In this document: piece after piece, positions 46,903 through 64,000 of the stretch
Layout of the letters: the number at the start of each line of letters is the position of its first letter
Position numbering within the stretch: position 1 is the stretch's first letter
Assembly (NCBI GenBank): GCA_016987375.1
Contig: PJRA01000453.1
Span: 589,638 to 653,637, forward strand
Reading direction: 5' to 3'
Source of the DNA: Brachionus koreanus
Taxonomy: Eukaryota; Rotifera; Eurotatoria; Ploima; Brachionidae
Length of the DNA: 64,000 bases
Translations under genes and position numbers: made by a program
The notes under the pieces: generated by a model
The model's input: the letters and a program-made list of their open reading frames with translations, nothing else
Told to the model about the DNA's origin: nothing
The model's database searches: none

Positions 46903-46942
46903 TTTTTTTCAATTAATAAATAAAATAAAATTGTCAAATAAA

Positions 46943-48001
46943 ATGTCGTTCAACACTCGTTGTCCAGGTATTTACAGAAATAATCTATTCATAATAAATA
47001 AAGTAATTGCAATTATCCTAAGCTGTAAAACGCTTACTAAAGGAAGCCCAAGAGCTAAGTCAGTCTACAGAATTATTCTACGCCCAGCCTTTAGAGGTAC
47101 AAAAGTTTAAAAAATAATTAAATTTAAATAAATTTTATAAGGATAATTTGTTTGAATGGCATTTTACAATTAGAGGACCTCCGGAAAGCGATTTTGAAGG
47201 GGGTATTTATCATGGTAGAATACTTTTACCAGCCGAGTATCCCATGAAACCACCTAGCATAATTCTATTGACAGTAAGAAAAACTATTAGTTAACATAAT
47301 TTAAAAAAAAAGTTGATTATTTTATTTTAGCCTAATGGAAGGTTTAAAGTAAATGAGAAAATTTGTTTGAGTATCTCTGGACATCATCCAGAGACTTGGC
47401 TACCCTCTTGGTCAAGTAATTATTAGCAAAAATTTCTTAATTATTTAAGACTAAAGTTAATTAGTTCGTACGGCAATGTTGGCATTAATTGGTTTCATGC
47501 CGACCATGGGTGAGGGTGCCATCGGCTCTTTGGACTATTCCAGTGATGAACGAAAAGACTTAGCTACTAAGTAAGAAATTTTAAAAAAGCTTTTGAGCAT
47601 AATTTAAACAATTGTCTAGATCACTAAATTTTAAGTGCTCTGTATGTGATGTTTCTAATTCAGAGATCTTACCTGAATTAACAGACAAATCAAGTCAAGA
47701 ATGTGCTGAAGCAAGAGAGTTGGCATCTCAGATTCAGTTTAAAAATAGCAAGCCAATTGAAGAACAGAAATCTCAACCCGAATTGACCAGAAGAAATGTT
47801 GCTAGTGTATCAACAAGTGAAACAAACTCAGCCAATTTGCACACAAATACTGAGACAATCAACAATCGAATTCAAGCATCCACAAGCCAAACATTTAATA
47901 ACACTACTTTAGCTATAATGATTGTTTTGAGCGGACTATTTATATTTTTGTTATTGAGACGAATATATCTAATTGTAGATAGAAATCCTTATTCTGTTTA
48001 G
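46943..48001 (+). CDS. UBE2J1: UBE2J1-like ER ubiquitin-conjugating enzyme
   Basis: Exons 46943-46967, 47023-47096, 47142-47273, 47331-47415, 47465-47570 and 47620-48001 join in phase to 267 residues. Non-canonical UBC fold: FEWHFTIRGPPESDFEGGIY, YPMKPPSIILLTPNGRF, the catalytic Cys89 in KICLSISGHHPETW, and IRTAMLALIGFMPT. A linker follows, and near the C-terminus is one membrane anchor (about 239-258, TTLAIMIVLSGLFIFLLLRR), so this is a tail-anchored protein facing the cytosol. UBC6-type E2s work with HRD1-class ligases in ER-associated degradation. The ARELASQI segment near the linker start is seen in J1-type members. Introns are short. Confidence 0.93.
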
Positions 48002-48585
48002 AAATTTTTAATTTTGACTAATTTTATAGAATTTAAATATTTGAATATTAAAGAATAAATTTATTGCTAAAACAATTTTTTTTATTCACAAGAAAAAAAT
48101 CTATGCAAAAGGATTTTCTTAAGTATTAAAAGAATCCTATTATATTGTATTTTGTCATCTATCTATAAAAATTTATCAATAACTGCTAAATTTCTATGAC
48201 CATATTTAAATGACTATTTGATTTGGGATTTTTGTGTTCAGGCCAAATTGAGGCAATTACTAATTGTAGAGTCATATTACTTTATAGGATGCTAATTCGT
48301 CAAGAAATTAACTTATATATTTTTGCTTTCTCTTTTATAGTAGGAAAAAAAAATTTTTTTAAGAAAGAAAATCATAAAATTTGGTTTAATGAAAATTAAA
48401 GACAAACTTAATGGTCAGTTTGAGAACAAAAAAATTCAATAATTTAGTTTACCTATATATTTTTCTAGAATAATTCACAACTGACCATTTTAAATATTAT
48501 AATTTTTATCGTCGGAGACCTTTAGACTAAATTATTAGACTCAACCTAAAAAAAATTTAGATTAATTTATTTTCAATAAAAAAAA

Positions 48586-49098
48586 ATGAATCAATCTCGA
48601 CAACTGGACAACGAAAGTAAATACGGGTATGGAGGCTACAACCCAAACATGACAAATAATTACAGCAACTATGGAAAAGCATATTCTGGTTTTATACCAG
48701 GCAATGTTGGTCAATTTAATCCGAATTTTACTGGACATTATGGATCAAATTTTGATAGGGCTTATTCGGTTGTGAACACCGAACCAGTAATGATTAGCAA
48801 AGATGGTCCAATTATCCTCGTTGATCCAATTTTGGAGACACATGTTAAGTCCTATTTGACCTGGTCCTTGTTCAATGTATTTTTCTGCTGTATCTTTGGT
48901 GGCGTAGTTACAACAATCATGTCATGTAAAGTAATGGATTTAAACGATAATAAAGATTATAAAAGAGCGTTGCATTTATCTGGAAAGGTTTTGATTGCCA
49001 ATATGGCGGTAAGTGCTCTTGGTGCACTTATTTTTTTGATAGTCTTTCCTTATGTTTATGTTGCTATTTATCCATTTTTACCAAAAATAAACTGGTAG
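48586..49098 (+). CDS. CD225/dispanin family membrane protein
   Basis: 170 residues, one coding exon, ATG at 48586. The first 85 residues are Tyr/Asn/Gly-rich and lack a signal peptide. A re-entrant or membrane segment at about 91-112 contains Cys101-Cys102 (LFNVFFCCIFGGVV), in the position of the palmitoylated cysteines of IFITM-like proteins, followed by SCKVMDLND. A conserved-type loop (ALHLSGKVLIAN) leads to the second membrane segment (about 134-156). This CD225 layout occurs in IFITMs, PRRTs and SYNDIG-like proteins that affect membrane fusion and trafficking. The exact subfamily and function are unknown here. Confidence 0.75.
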   Translation: MNQSRQLDNESKYGYGGYNPNMTNNYSNYGKAYSGFIPGNVGQFNPNFTGHYGSNFDRAYSVVNTEPVMISKDGPIILVDPILETHVKSYLTWSLFNVFFCCIFGGVVTTIMSCKVMDLNDNKDYKRALHLSGKVLIANMAVSALGALIFLIVFPYVYVAIYPFLPKINW

Positions 49099-51099
49099 CA
49101 AAAATAATCCAAATATTTTCATTTAAAAATTTTCTTAATTATTAGTGTTAGATTTTTAAAATTTGATTTTTTTTTGTAAATAAAAATTTAAAAATTTAAA
49201 TTTTGAATTTCATGCTATTTAGTTAACAAGCATTTATTATAGATCGTTATTTTTTTATGAAATTATCTACTCAATAGAATGCCGATATTCATTTAGGCCT
49301 AAAATTTTTCCCATGTAATTATTAAATTATTTAAACGCAAATTTATTGATATGAAATTGTTATTACATTCAAAATTTAATTTATATTGCTTTATTGAATT
49401 TTGAAATAAAAACTTTTTACCAAAAGAAAAATACATTACTTTAAACATTACTATTTTTAGTCTATTCAATTCACAATAAGGGTTTACAATATAAAAATAA
49501 AAGAAGAATTATTAAGACCAAAGAATAAATTTAATAAAATGGAAGAATAAAAAATAATTATTATTTACACCATTTTAGTTAAGAGAGATGTTTTGAAAAC
49601 TCAATATCTTCTATTGTTATGAGCAATTACAATAAATTTTACAAAAATTCTTGGTATGCTCTCAGACTAGACTATCAATTAATAAGACCAGTCCAAATTG
49701 GTGGTCTCAAATATGAATGTTCAAGCTGAACCGTCTTAATAAAATTCGAGTTGCAATCAATTTTTTAATAAAAATTATGGAAAATTAACACTAAAAAAAA
49801 TTTATAATCTAATAAATTATTACTTTTTTTATAATAATGTTTTATGCTTTACTTTGTTTTTTAAAAGGTTTTGTAAAATTGTATTGAATTTAAGTATTAT
49901 GATAAGATATAATTATTATAATTATTTTTGGCAGATCTTAATTTTTTACGGAATATTTAAAATACCATAAAATAAAGAATTTTCAAAAGAAATTCAAGTC
50001 TAAAGTAAAAGATGACTTATTAAAAAATAATTAAAATTTGATTAAATTGGAAGCTTTAATTTTGAGTTTTACTCTAATGAAATATCTTTGTTCCAGATTA
50101 AATTTAAGAAATTTTATTTTAATAGCTCGTCTCTATTTAGTAGGGTTGATGCTTTGAAAAATTTTTGTGAAATGTTTGCTACTACGCTAAAAATAAGATT
50201 TCAGATGAGAGTAGAATTGAAATTTTTTGGGGCGACAGAATTTCGGGACAAGTTTTAAGCTCATAGAGCAAAAATTATATCAGTTTTTTTTTCTATTTGT
50301 GAAAATTTTAATTTTTAATTTCACTAATGTCAAATCTATGCAAAAATTTTGAAAAAAGATTAAGATTTGAACTTATGAAATTAAAATAATTCCTATGAAT
50401 TGAAATTTTTTTCTTTCAAAATTTGAAAAAGAAAACAAAATTTTTCCTGATGGAATTTATTTTTTTTAAATTGCAACTGAAACAAAATGACAATTCAATT
50501 TTTTTTGCTTATCTTCTTAAATTAAAATGTCAAGTAAAATTATAAATATCTCCAATCGAATGTGCTATTGAAACGTGAGCAAAGAAAAAAATTCAAAATA
50601 AAAATATCAACAAATCTAATGCTAAATAAAAAAATTATTCTAATATTTATTTTAGGCTTAAAAAAAAAATTTTAAATTAAAAAATAAATGCTGTTGGATC
50701 TAGCAATTGTTGGATTTGATTGCTTTCAACTCAGAAAAAGAAAAAAAATTAAAATAAAATTTTTTTATTTTTATTATAAATCATAGAATTAAAAAAATCG
50801 ACGAAAAAAATCTAAAATGAAAAGAAAAAAAAATGGCCATTAATTCTGAATAGCTTAATTTTTGATCTAATGCAATCTCAAAAATTAAAACCGTACATAG
50901 AATAAATTTAAAGTTTCGACTAAATTATTTCCTATTTAAGAAAATTTATATGCCTTAAAATTAAATAATAATAATTGAGTTAATAATTCTAATCAATTAA
51001 ATGGACTCCAAATGTAATAAACAAAATTACTGTATTTTTAAAATAAGAGCCCAATTTTTTATTTACATCATAGATCGAATAAAATGATGAAAATTGAGT
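49099..51099. other. Intergenic region
   Basis: Two kilobases of very AT-rich sequence between convergent genes. I see no gene, RNA or clear repeat. Confidence 0.5.
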
Positions 51100-51855
51100 C
51101 TAATCAGTCTGAACCTCTTCTGGCACGGTAATTGTAGTGGACGCTCTTTGTAGAGTTGGATTTTTTCCCAATGGCTTCAGAGCAGTTTTGCCCTCGTAAT
51201 GTAAAATAATGTCTTGGTCATATGGACACGATTCTCTGAATGCTTTGGTCTCGTAGCAATTAGCAATATACTTCCACAGGGCAGTGAATTCGCTTGGTAT
51301 CTCAAAGTTTCGGTAGGCCTTACCAGCAATACGTATATGCTGCAATTTTGGCATAACATCACAATCGATTAGAGTCATTTCATTACCGGACAAAAACTGT
51401 CCGCCACTTTGTGCCAAAAAATCGTTAATTCTCTTCAATTCACCTAGCAGCTGTCTCTCTTTTGCCTGGACAGTTTGGTCAACGGCCTTCAAATAGGCAT
51501 TAAACTTGATGTAGATGTCACTACATACATTCTCGGCTTGCTTGTCTGATGTAAGATCAAGAGCGTTGAATCTACTGGTTATGTACTGTTCAATGCGCAA
51601 ATTGTCCGTGAGAACGACGTTCTCTTGGACAAGCACGACCACAGGCGGCGTGGCATGATACTCTTTGAACTCGGGCTCCGGGTTCTTCATGTTTACTGGA
51701 AAAACAGTCAATGCCAGCTCCTTCGCCTCGGACTTGAGAAACAAGACCATGAACCATCGCTGGCATATGGGACACGAGCTCTTGTGGCTATTGTCCATTA
51801 TGGAACGCTTGACAAATAGCTGAACGTGGGGAATTTGCCCGTCTTCGCCGCTCAT
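51100..51855 (-). CDS. CLIC: Chloride intracellular channel (CLIC) family protein
   Basis: Start set at ATG 51855 (MSGEDGQIPHVQLFVKRS). The codon three positions upstream is TTG. The protein has 251 residues in a single exon. The N-terminal thioredoxin-like domain has the glutaredoxin-type site Cys28-Pro-Ile-Cys31 in CPICQRWFMVLFLKS, which spans the putative membrane-inserting helix. The segment PPVVVLVQENVVLTDNLRIEQYI fits the second part of that domain. The all-helical C-terminal GST-like domain follows (GNEMTLIDCDVMPKLQHI), with a short tail. CLICs are soluble GST-fold proteins that can associate with membranes and act in tubulogenesis and redox-related roles. Many vertebrate members keep only the first of the two cysteines, whereas this one keeps both. 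Codon use is less AT-rich than in neighbouring genes, suggesting high expression. Confidence 0.92.
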   Translation of the reverse strand: MSGEDGQIPHVQLFVKRSIMDNSHKSSCPICQRWFMVLFLKSEAKELALTVFPVNMKNPEPEFKEYHATPPVVVLVQENVVLTDNLRIEQYITSRFNALDLTSDKQAENVCSDIYIKFNAYLKAVDQTVQAKERQLLGELKRINDFLAQSGGQFLSGNEMTLIDCDVMPKLQHIRIAGKAYRNFEIPSEFTALWKYIANCYETKAFRESCPYDQDIILHYEGKTALKPLGKNPTLQRASTTITVPEEVQTD

Positions 51856-53732
51856 CTTTATCAACTAGGCAAAGCTTTATCTATGACTAAAGAGAAAATT
51901 TTTACTTGAGTCTATTTAGAAATATATAAAACTCTATATATCCTTATAATATAAATACAAATATATTCTAGACTAATTAAGAGGAGAAAAATACTAAATT
52001 GACTAAGTGACCAAATAGTCTAATCTTTGGGATGAATGAAAATTTAGAGATAATTTTGCAATCATTTTAAAATAATTAAGAATAAAGATTGACTTTTTGA
52101 ATAATATTTTCGTAGACTCTTTAAAAGGATTACTCTTTTGATGAAAGTTAATGATGAGATTTATGCGGACCCAATCACTTAATACACGACTACACACATT
52201 CTTTACATTGATTCAATTGATAAAAATTAAATTGAAAAAAAAAATCATAAATAAATTAATAATAAATTCAAAACAAAAAAAAAAAAATAAAATATAAAAT
52301 TTGAATATTTGCATTTATTTCCAAAATAAATTTTAAAACAAATCTTAATGTGTACTAAAATAACAAATTAAAATGCATGTTTTTTTGTTATAATGAACAA
52401 CGGTCTTCTTTTTTTTTATTTTTAATCAGAAAATCTATTTTATTTCCTAAAAAATAATCTTGGCTCTATTGTGCTAGCCTATTGGAATATACAAATCAAT
52501 AATTGAATATAGGTTAACGATTTTATTAAGGTCACTTCAATTAATAGTGTGCGTGCCATTCCGCCAAAGGCACAGATTCAATTAACTTCTTAACTATTGA
52601 TATTGGTTTTTTCTCTCGACTTAAATAGGCCCATTAGAGTTCATTTTGCGCATTCTTTAGATAATTTGACAAGATTATCGTCGAACAGCATTTCATATCT
52701 TAATCTAACTTGGATGATCAAAACTATTTTGCTTTGTTAAAAGCAATTTTGTCAAATTTTCAAAATTTACCTTTGCAAATTCTAAAGCTTCGAGAACAAA
52801 CTTAGCTCTTTCTAAATTAAAAAACAATTATTTTTTTTCTTTTACTTTAATTTCTGAGAGTGACTAAGTTACGCAAGCTTGGAACAACATGTTTAGCCTG
52901 GCAGGATTTATAAAGAAAAATTCTAAACTTAACATTTTTTAAAAAATTTATTTTCAAGTCTAATATATTCAAACAAATATTTATCTAAAATTATCAGCAA
53001 ACCTAGTCCTTTTCAACTCACTAAAAACACTAGAGTTTGTAGAACACTCAGTCGGATATTTTTAGTTTAATTATTCAAAATAGAATTAAGACCATTTGAG
53101 CTAATAATCAAGTAAAATATCTAATTAGACTATAACTTAAAATATTATAGAGCACAAATAACTAGAGCTTATGTAATTATCTATATGAAAAATTTTAATT
53201 TTAAAATTCATGAATTTAGACACTTGACAATCTCTTGAAAAGATTAAAAATTAACCTTTATTATAAAAAAAAGAATATTTTTATATATTCTAACTAATAA
53301 AGTTAAAAAAAAAGTTCATATTCATTCATTTTGAAGTGAAAATAATTCATAAATCTCAAAAAGCAAGCTAAATGATCCATCTATAAGAAAATATTTTGCT
53401 CTAAATGACTGAGCTATTTTAGACCAAAAGCAGCTATGTTGAAAATATGCTATTTAATTTATTAGTTCGAATAATCTAACCAGTTCAAGTAATTTAAATT
53501 AAAAGATTCCCATAAAATTAAAAAATAATTTAAGTCATAAAAAAGGCCGTTAGTTTAATGTATTTCAATTAAATGTCCAATGTCAAGTATTCGACTCGAA
53601 TCCTTAGAAATTTTAGCTCAAAAGGTTTCACCAATTTAGTGTACTTTTTTAACGGATAATTTACTCAAGAAGATTAAAAAAAGAGAGTACAAATTAATTT
53701 ACTATTCATTTTATTAGAATATTTATTTAAGA
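51856..53732. other. Intergenic region
   Basis: Upstream of CLIC and downstream of the ABCC gene. AT-rich, with no gene or structured repeat recognised. Confidence 0.5.
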
Positions 53733-60658
<6,926 letters not shown>

Positions 60659-61046
60659 TTTTTTCAACCAAAGTTAAATAAAATGTATTTCTAAAATTTA
60701 AATTGTTGATAAATTTGGGCTTTTAATTCAAAAATCAGATAAGGTTTTTTTCGATTTCAAACTAAAAGTAGAAAAAAATATTTTTTGAATTTTTCATAAT
60801 TAGCTTTTACAATAAAGCGAATAATAAATGCTAAAATTTCAAGGTTTTTTTTAATATAAATGCACAAAAAAAAAAGTTATGCTTTAGTGATGGGTTTTAA
60901 AAAATTTTTCATAGGTCATTAATATGAATTAAACAAACATTTCTAAATAATTTATTTATAAAAAATAAAAATAAACAAAACGGATTTTTTAACGATATGA
61001 ATAGGTTTTTTATCTTTTAGATAGAAAATATTAATTTTTATTAATT

Positions 61047-61373
61047 TTAGACTTTTGATTCATCATAAAGAATAAACGATTGTTCAACTGGTTCTTTGGT
61101 ATCATTTGTGTCGACTTTATTAGAAATGTTGTTTATAAACGAAAGATAATTTGGATTTTCGATACAAGCTGATAAATTTTGATTTCTATCAAGTTGACAT
61201 TCGACTGAAGATGAATATTTTGGATAATTTTTAAGCTGATTTAGAATATAATCCACTGCATAGTACTCATAATTATCATAGTCATGGAACATTGATGGAT
61301 TATCGTCCGAATTTGGAATTGTTTCAGTTGAGTTATTTTTTTGACTCTGCTCCATGTCTGATTGTTTTTCCAT
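61047..61373 (-). CDS. Small acidic protein of unknown function
   Basis: 108 codons from a true ATG, no intron needed. Asn/Ser/Asp-rich, with no signal peptide, membrane segment or recognised motif. Two cysteines lie in SVECQLDRNQNLSACIEN, and Tyr is enriched in YDNYEYYAVDY. It lies about 390 bp upstream of the ABCC first exon on the same strand. The frame has codon choice and low-complexity character like nearby coding exons, but it could also be a leader exon of a longer gene. Moderate to low confidence. Confidence 0.45.
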   Translation of the reverse strand: MEKQSDMEQSQKNNSTETIPNSDDNPSMFHDYDNYEYYAVDYILNQLKNYPKYSSSVECQLDRNQNLSACIENPNYLSFINNISNKVDTNDTKEPVEQSFILYDESKV

Positions 61374-61487
61374 GTTGAAATAATTTTTCTTTTAATTTTA
61401 AAATAATAAATTTTTTGAAATTTATATTAGAAAATGTTAAATTAAATTAAAAATAAAGATGATTAGCGAAAGGATATGGATAACTGA

Positions 61488-61559
61488 GGTTCCATGGTGT
61501 AATGGTTAGCACTCTAGACTCTGAATCTAGCGATCCGAGTTCGAGTCTCGGTGGGACCT
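61488..61559 (+). tRNA. tRNA-Gln: tRNA-Gln(CTG), copy 1
   Basis: 72 nt, intronless cloverleaf. The acceptor stem is GGTTCCA paired with TGGGACC, box A-like sequence is present in the D arm and GTTCGAGTC in the T arm. The anticodon stem CTAGA/TCTAG encloses the loop CTCTGAA, giving anticodon CTG at 61521-61523. A T-run (tttttt) follows as pol III terminator. Confidence 0.97.
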
Positions 61560-61731
61560 AATTTTTTGAAAAAATTTTTAAAAAATTCAAAACTATCATA
61601 ACTTTTTTGCATTTCAGACTAAAGAGAGAAAAAATAACTTAACATTTATGAAGCATGTTTTTTGGAATATCTTTAAAAATATCAGTTGAGAAAAAAGTTA
61701 AAAGTTGAGTTTATAATTACAGACATATATG

Positions 61732-61803
61732 GGTTCCATGGTGTAATGGTTAGCACTCTAGACTCTGAATCTAGCGATCCGAGTTCGAGTCTCGGTGGGA
61801 CCT
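61732..61803 (+). tRNA. tRNA-Gln: tRNA-Gln(CTG), copy 2
   Basis: Identical to copy 1 over all 72 nt while the flanks differ. Followed by aattttttt as terminator. Confidence 0.97.
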
Positions 61804-62669
61804 AATTTTTTTAATAAGTAAAAATTAAAAACTTAAATTAATAATCATTTATTTTTATTATAAAAATAAATGCTTTTTTTTTGCTCAATTAAAAACTAGT
61901 TTAAAAATTTAAATTAAAAAAAATCTTATTCTTAATTTTAAATAAGCTTTTACCAACGTAATTTTTTTAAACGCATAATATTCTAACAAGAAGTTTTGAT
62001 TTTATTTTATTGAAAATTTGATAATACGGAATTAAAGATTTTCTACGGAACTAATGCTCCTTCAGTTAAAAAAAAAATAAAATTTAAAGAAATAAAATAA
62101 AAATAAAATATTGTAAATATAATCTAAAAAATAAGGAAAAAAATAAAAAAGTATCAAAACTAGATAAATTTTTATTAACATATGTTTAAATATATGATGG
62201 TTCATTAAAAAAGGAGGAGATAGTAAGGCAATAATTACTCAATGGGTTCAATATTCGATATATCTTGACCGAAGTTGTCAAAAGAAAATCTTTTTTTACT
62301 AAACAATCTATTCGAGGATTGAATGTAAATGGCCAACTAAAAAGTATAGTTTATTTAGGCCAAATTCAGTTTAATAAAATATAACTTTATTTAAGTTTTA
62401 AATATTTTACTTCTTTTTTTTAAACAGATAATATTTTTAAAGTAATGACCCTATGCTCCAAAAGGAGTGAATAAGAAAAAATAATAAAAAACTATGATTT
62501 AATATTAATTTTACAATTTTTTTATAAAAAATTATTTGGGGCTTTTCAAAAATTTTTGCAAAATTTGGTGTAATTTTTTATATTTTTATTTTTTTTAAAA
62601 CATTTTTTAATGTTCAAATTTCCTATTTTACAAAAAGCTAGTCTATTCAAAAACAGTTTACAAATGTAA
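61804..62669. other. Spacer between tRNA copies 2 and 3
   Basis: AT-rich. No gene or repeat recognised. Confidence 0.4.
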
Positions 62670-62741
62670 GGTTCCATGGTGTAATGGTTAGCACTCTAGA
62701 CTCTGAATCTAGCGATCCGAGTTCGAGTCTCGGTGGGACCT
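62670..62741 (+). tRNA. tRNA-Gln: tRNA-Gln(CTG), copy 3
   Basis: Identical to copies 1 and 2. Followed by aatttttta as terminator. The spacing to copy 2 (about 870 bp) is much larger than between copies 1 and 2. Confidence 0.97.
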
Positions 62742-63117
62742 AATTTTTTACTGTTAATAAAAATACCTTTTATTTATTTAAAATTTTAGAAAGTAACTTA
62801 TAAACGAATTAAAAAAGTTTAAAGGTGATTCTTCTAAAATAAAGAAAAAGTATTAATTAATAATCTTTATTAACTAATAGTATTAAGTACATGTTTAATA
62901 ATTTTTAAACAATAAAAGAAAATTCAATCACTACGAAGTCAAGTTGGAAAAAAAGGCTGCTTAGTCTAAAATTTGATAACTAAAAATATGTGACAAGAAA
63001 AAATCATGTTGCATTGGAAAAATATTAAATCAAAAAAGGTCAAAATATTTATAAAATTTAACTGTATCAAAAATTAATAAATATAAAAAAAAACACGCGT
63101 GAACACCACTGTTAAGT

Positions 63118-64000
63118 TTAGGGTTTATTGAACCTGTATCTGAATTCGTGCTTGGGAAATTTATTGCCAAACTCAATGCGCTTAGTGCACAGGAATTTAT
63201 TTGCCGAGATTTGGTGCAAATATTTTGACTTGTCGAACAAAAGTCGATTCAGTTTAATATAGCATTGAACGCGGAATTTGTCAAAAGGAACGCCAGGGCC
63301 GTACAACTCGCTCAAGAGCTCGCTATCGCTGCAACTTGGCGGCAAACTGAGCAACAAAATTCCATCAACTATTTTTCCATCATTGATCGCTTTTTCCAAA
63401 CATATTTTTCCCTGAGTAAATATGTCTGTACATTGTGATCCACTGACATATAAATACAAATAATCAGTTTCAGCTTTGCTAGGTGTCTTAATTTCTTGTG
63501 TTTGAATTATTTCATGTGTATGCAGCACGGAAACAGGTGTAACCGCTTTGGATGGATTTTTGTCCACAGTTTTAGGTGTTTGGTTCGATTTTAGAGAATA
63601 ATTTGACATATTCAAAGACACGTTGTCATCTTTTTTGTCTCGGGCCTTTTCGGGTTCGATTTCTTCAATCTTTTCAGGCTCAAAATTTTTCAAATTTGCC
63701 AAATGATATTCATCATTCTCAAAATTATTAAGTTTACTAGCTTCCAGATTTCTGTTAACACAACTATTATCATTATTATTTTCGACATCAATCTTTAATT
63801 TAGGGTTAATTAAATAGTATTCCGAATTGTCTTTATTTTCATTTAAAGAGTCCTCTTTTTTTGACTCATTAACCGGCTCAAGAGTTTCTTCAAGCCGCGA
63901 GTCAAAATTTTCAATTTGAATGTTAGCAGGTTGAGAGTTTTTTACAATTACATAACTACCCCGACTGCAATATGAATTTCCAGATCTACTAGCACAACAT
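63118..64000 (-). CDS. C-terminal part of an unrecognised protein (runs off window)
   Basis: The minus-strand frame is open from the window edge to the stop at 63118, about 293 codons. The true start lies beyond 64000, and the TTG near 63702 is not a start. The upstream part is Asn/Ser/Glu-rich and disordered, with a charged stretch (PEKIEEIEPEKARDKKDD). The last 115 residues look folded: YLYLYVSGSQCTDIF, GILLLSLPPSC, LYGPGVPFDKFRVQCYI, and a basic C-terminus (FPKHEFRYRFNKP). I do not recognise the domain. Less AT-rich codons in the 3' part support real coding sequence. Confidence 0.7.
   Translation of the reverse strand, partial: CCASRSGNSYCSRGSYVIVKNSQPANIQIENFDSRLEETLEPVNESKKEDSLNENKDNSEYYLINPKLKIDVENNNDNSCVNRNLEASKLNNFENDEYHLANLKNFEPEKIEEIEPEKARDKKDDNVSLNMSNYSLKSNQTPKTVDKNPSKAVTPVSVLHTHEIIQTQEIKTPSKAETDYLYLYVSGSQCTDIFTQGKICLEKAINDGKIVDGILLLSLPPSCSDSELLSELYGPGVPFDKFRVQCYIKLNRLLFDKSKYLHQISANKFLCTKRIEFGNKFPKHEFRYRFNKP

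Noticed and set aside
61047..61373. First exon of the ABCC gene
   Set aside because: A better first exon exists at 60614-60658, with an ATG and a phase-0 join to the TMD0 exon. This frame ends in its own stop without a convincing donor.

Overview
The window is strongly AT-rich nuclear DNA from an animal. Genes are split by short introns (often about 45-60 nt, GT...AG), reading frames use the standard code, and the gene set is metazoan: PIWI, Tudor proteins, MIOS, MRP-type ABCC, CLIC, UBE2J, NUS1, RPP14 and a CD225 protein. Base composition, compact introns and the style of the degenerate non-LTR elements would fit a small lophotrochozoan such as a monogonont rotifer. That placement is an inference, because no diagnostic marker is present.

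Layout. 0.3-2.7 kb (-): a secreted, probably GPI-anchored Asn/Leu-rich protein with nearly identical 68-residue tandem repeats. 2.7-12.1 kb: a long stretch without recognisable genes, holding a MITE, a retroposon-like repeat pair and a dense GATA-motif cluster. 12.2-13.5 kb (+): a three-finger C2H2 protein. 15.3-20.0 kb (-): MIOS, a GATOR2 subunit, with two hairpin-type elements in its introns. 21.1-21.8 kb: a dead reverse-transcriptase fragment. 22.4-39.5 kb (-): three consecutive same-strand genes of the piRNA/germ-granule type: a single-Tudor protein, a B-box/coiled-coil/double-Tudor protein and a complete PIWI. 40.0-41.9 kb: two non-LTR retrotransposon remnants. 42.6-46.5 kb (-): two NUS1 paralogues flanking an RPP14-like RNase P subunit. 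46.9-48.0 kb (+): UBE2J1-like E2, divergent from NUS1-B. 48.6-49.1 kb (+): a CD225/dispanin protein. 51.1-51.9 kb (-): CLIC. 53.7-60.7 kb (-): an MRP1-like ABCC transporter. 61.0-61.4 kb (-): a small unknown protein. 61.5-62.7 kb (+): three identical tRNA-Gln(CTG) genes. 63.1-64.0 kb (-): the C-terminal part of an unknown protein that runs off the window.

The most notable feature is the head-to-tail run of PIWI and two Tudor genes. The PIWI has an intact D-D-H catalytic triad, and its N-terminus carries several GRG motifs of the kind that, when dimethylated, are read by Tudor domains. Receptor-like partners are therefore encoded next to each other. A second theme is a family of non-autonomous inverted-repeat elements sharing a terminal motif close to GTGAATTTTGGTACA. 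At least five copies lie in the window, two of them in PIWI introns. Gene models with stated exon joins were built by hand from reading frame, splice signals and family similarity. No alignment or transcript data were available.
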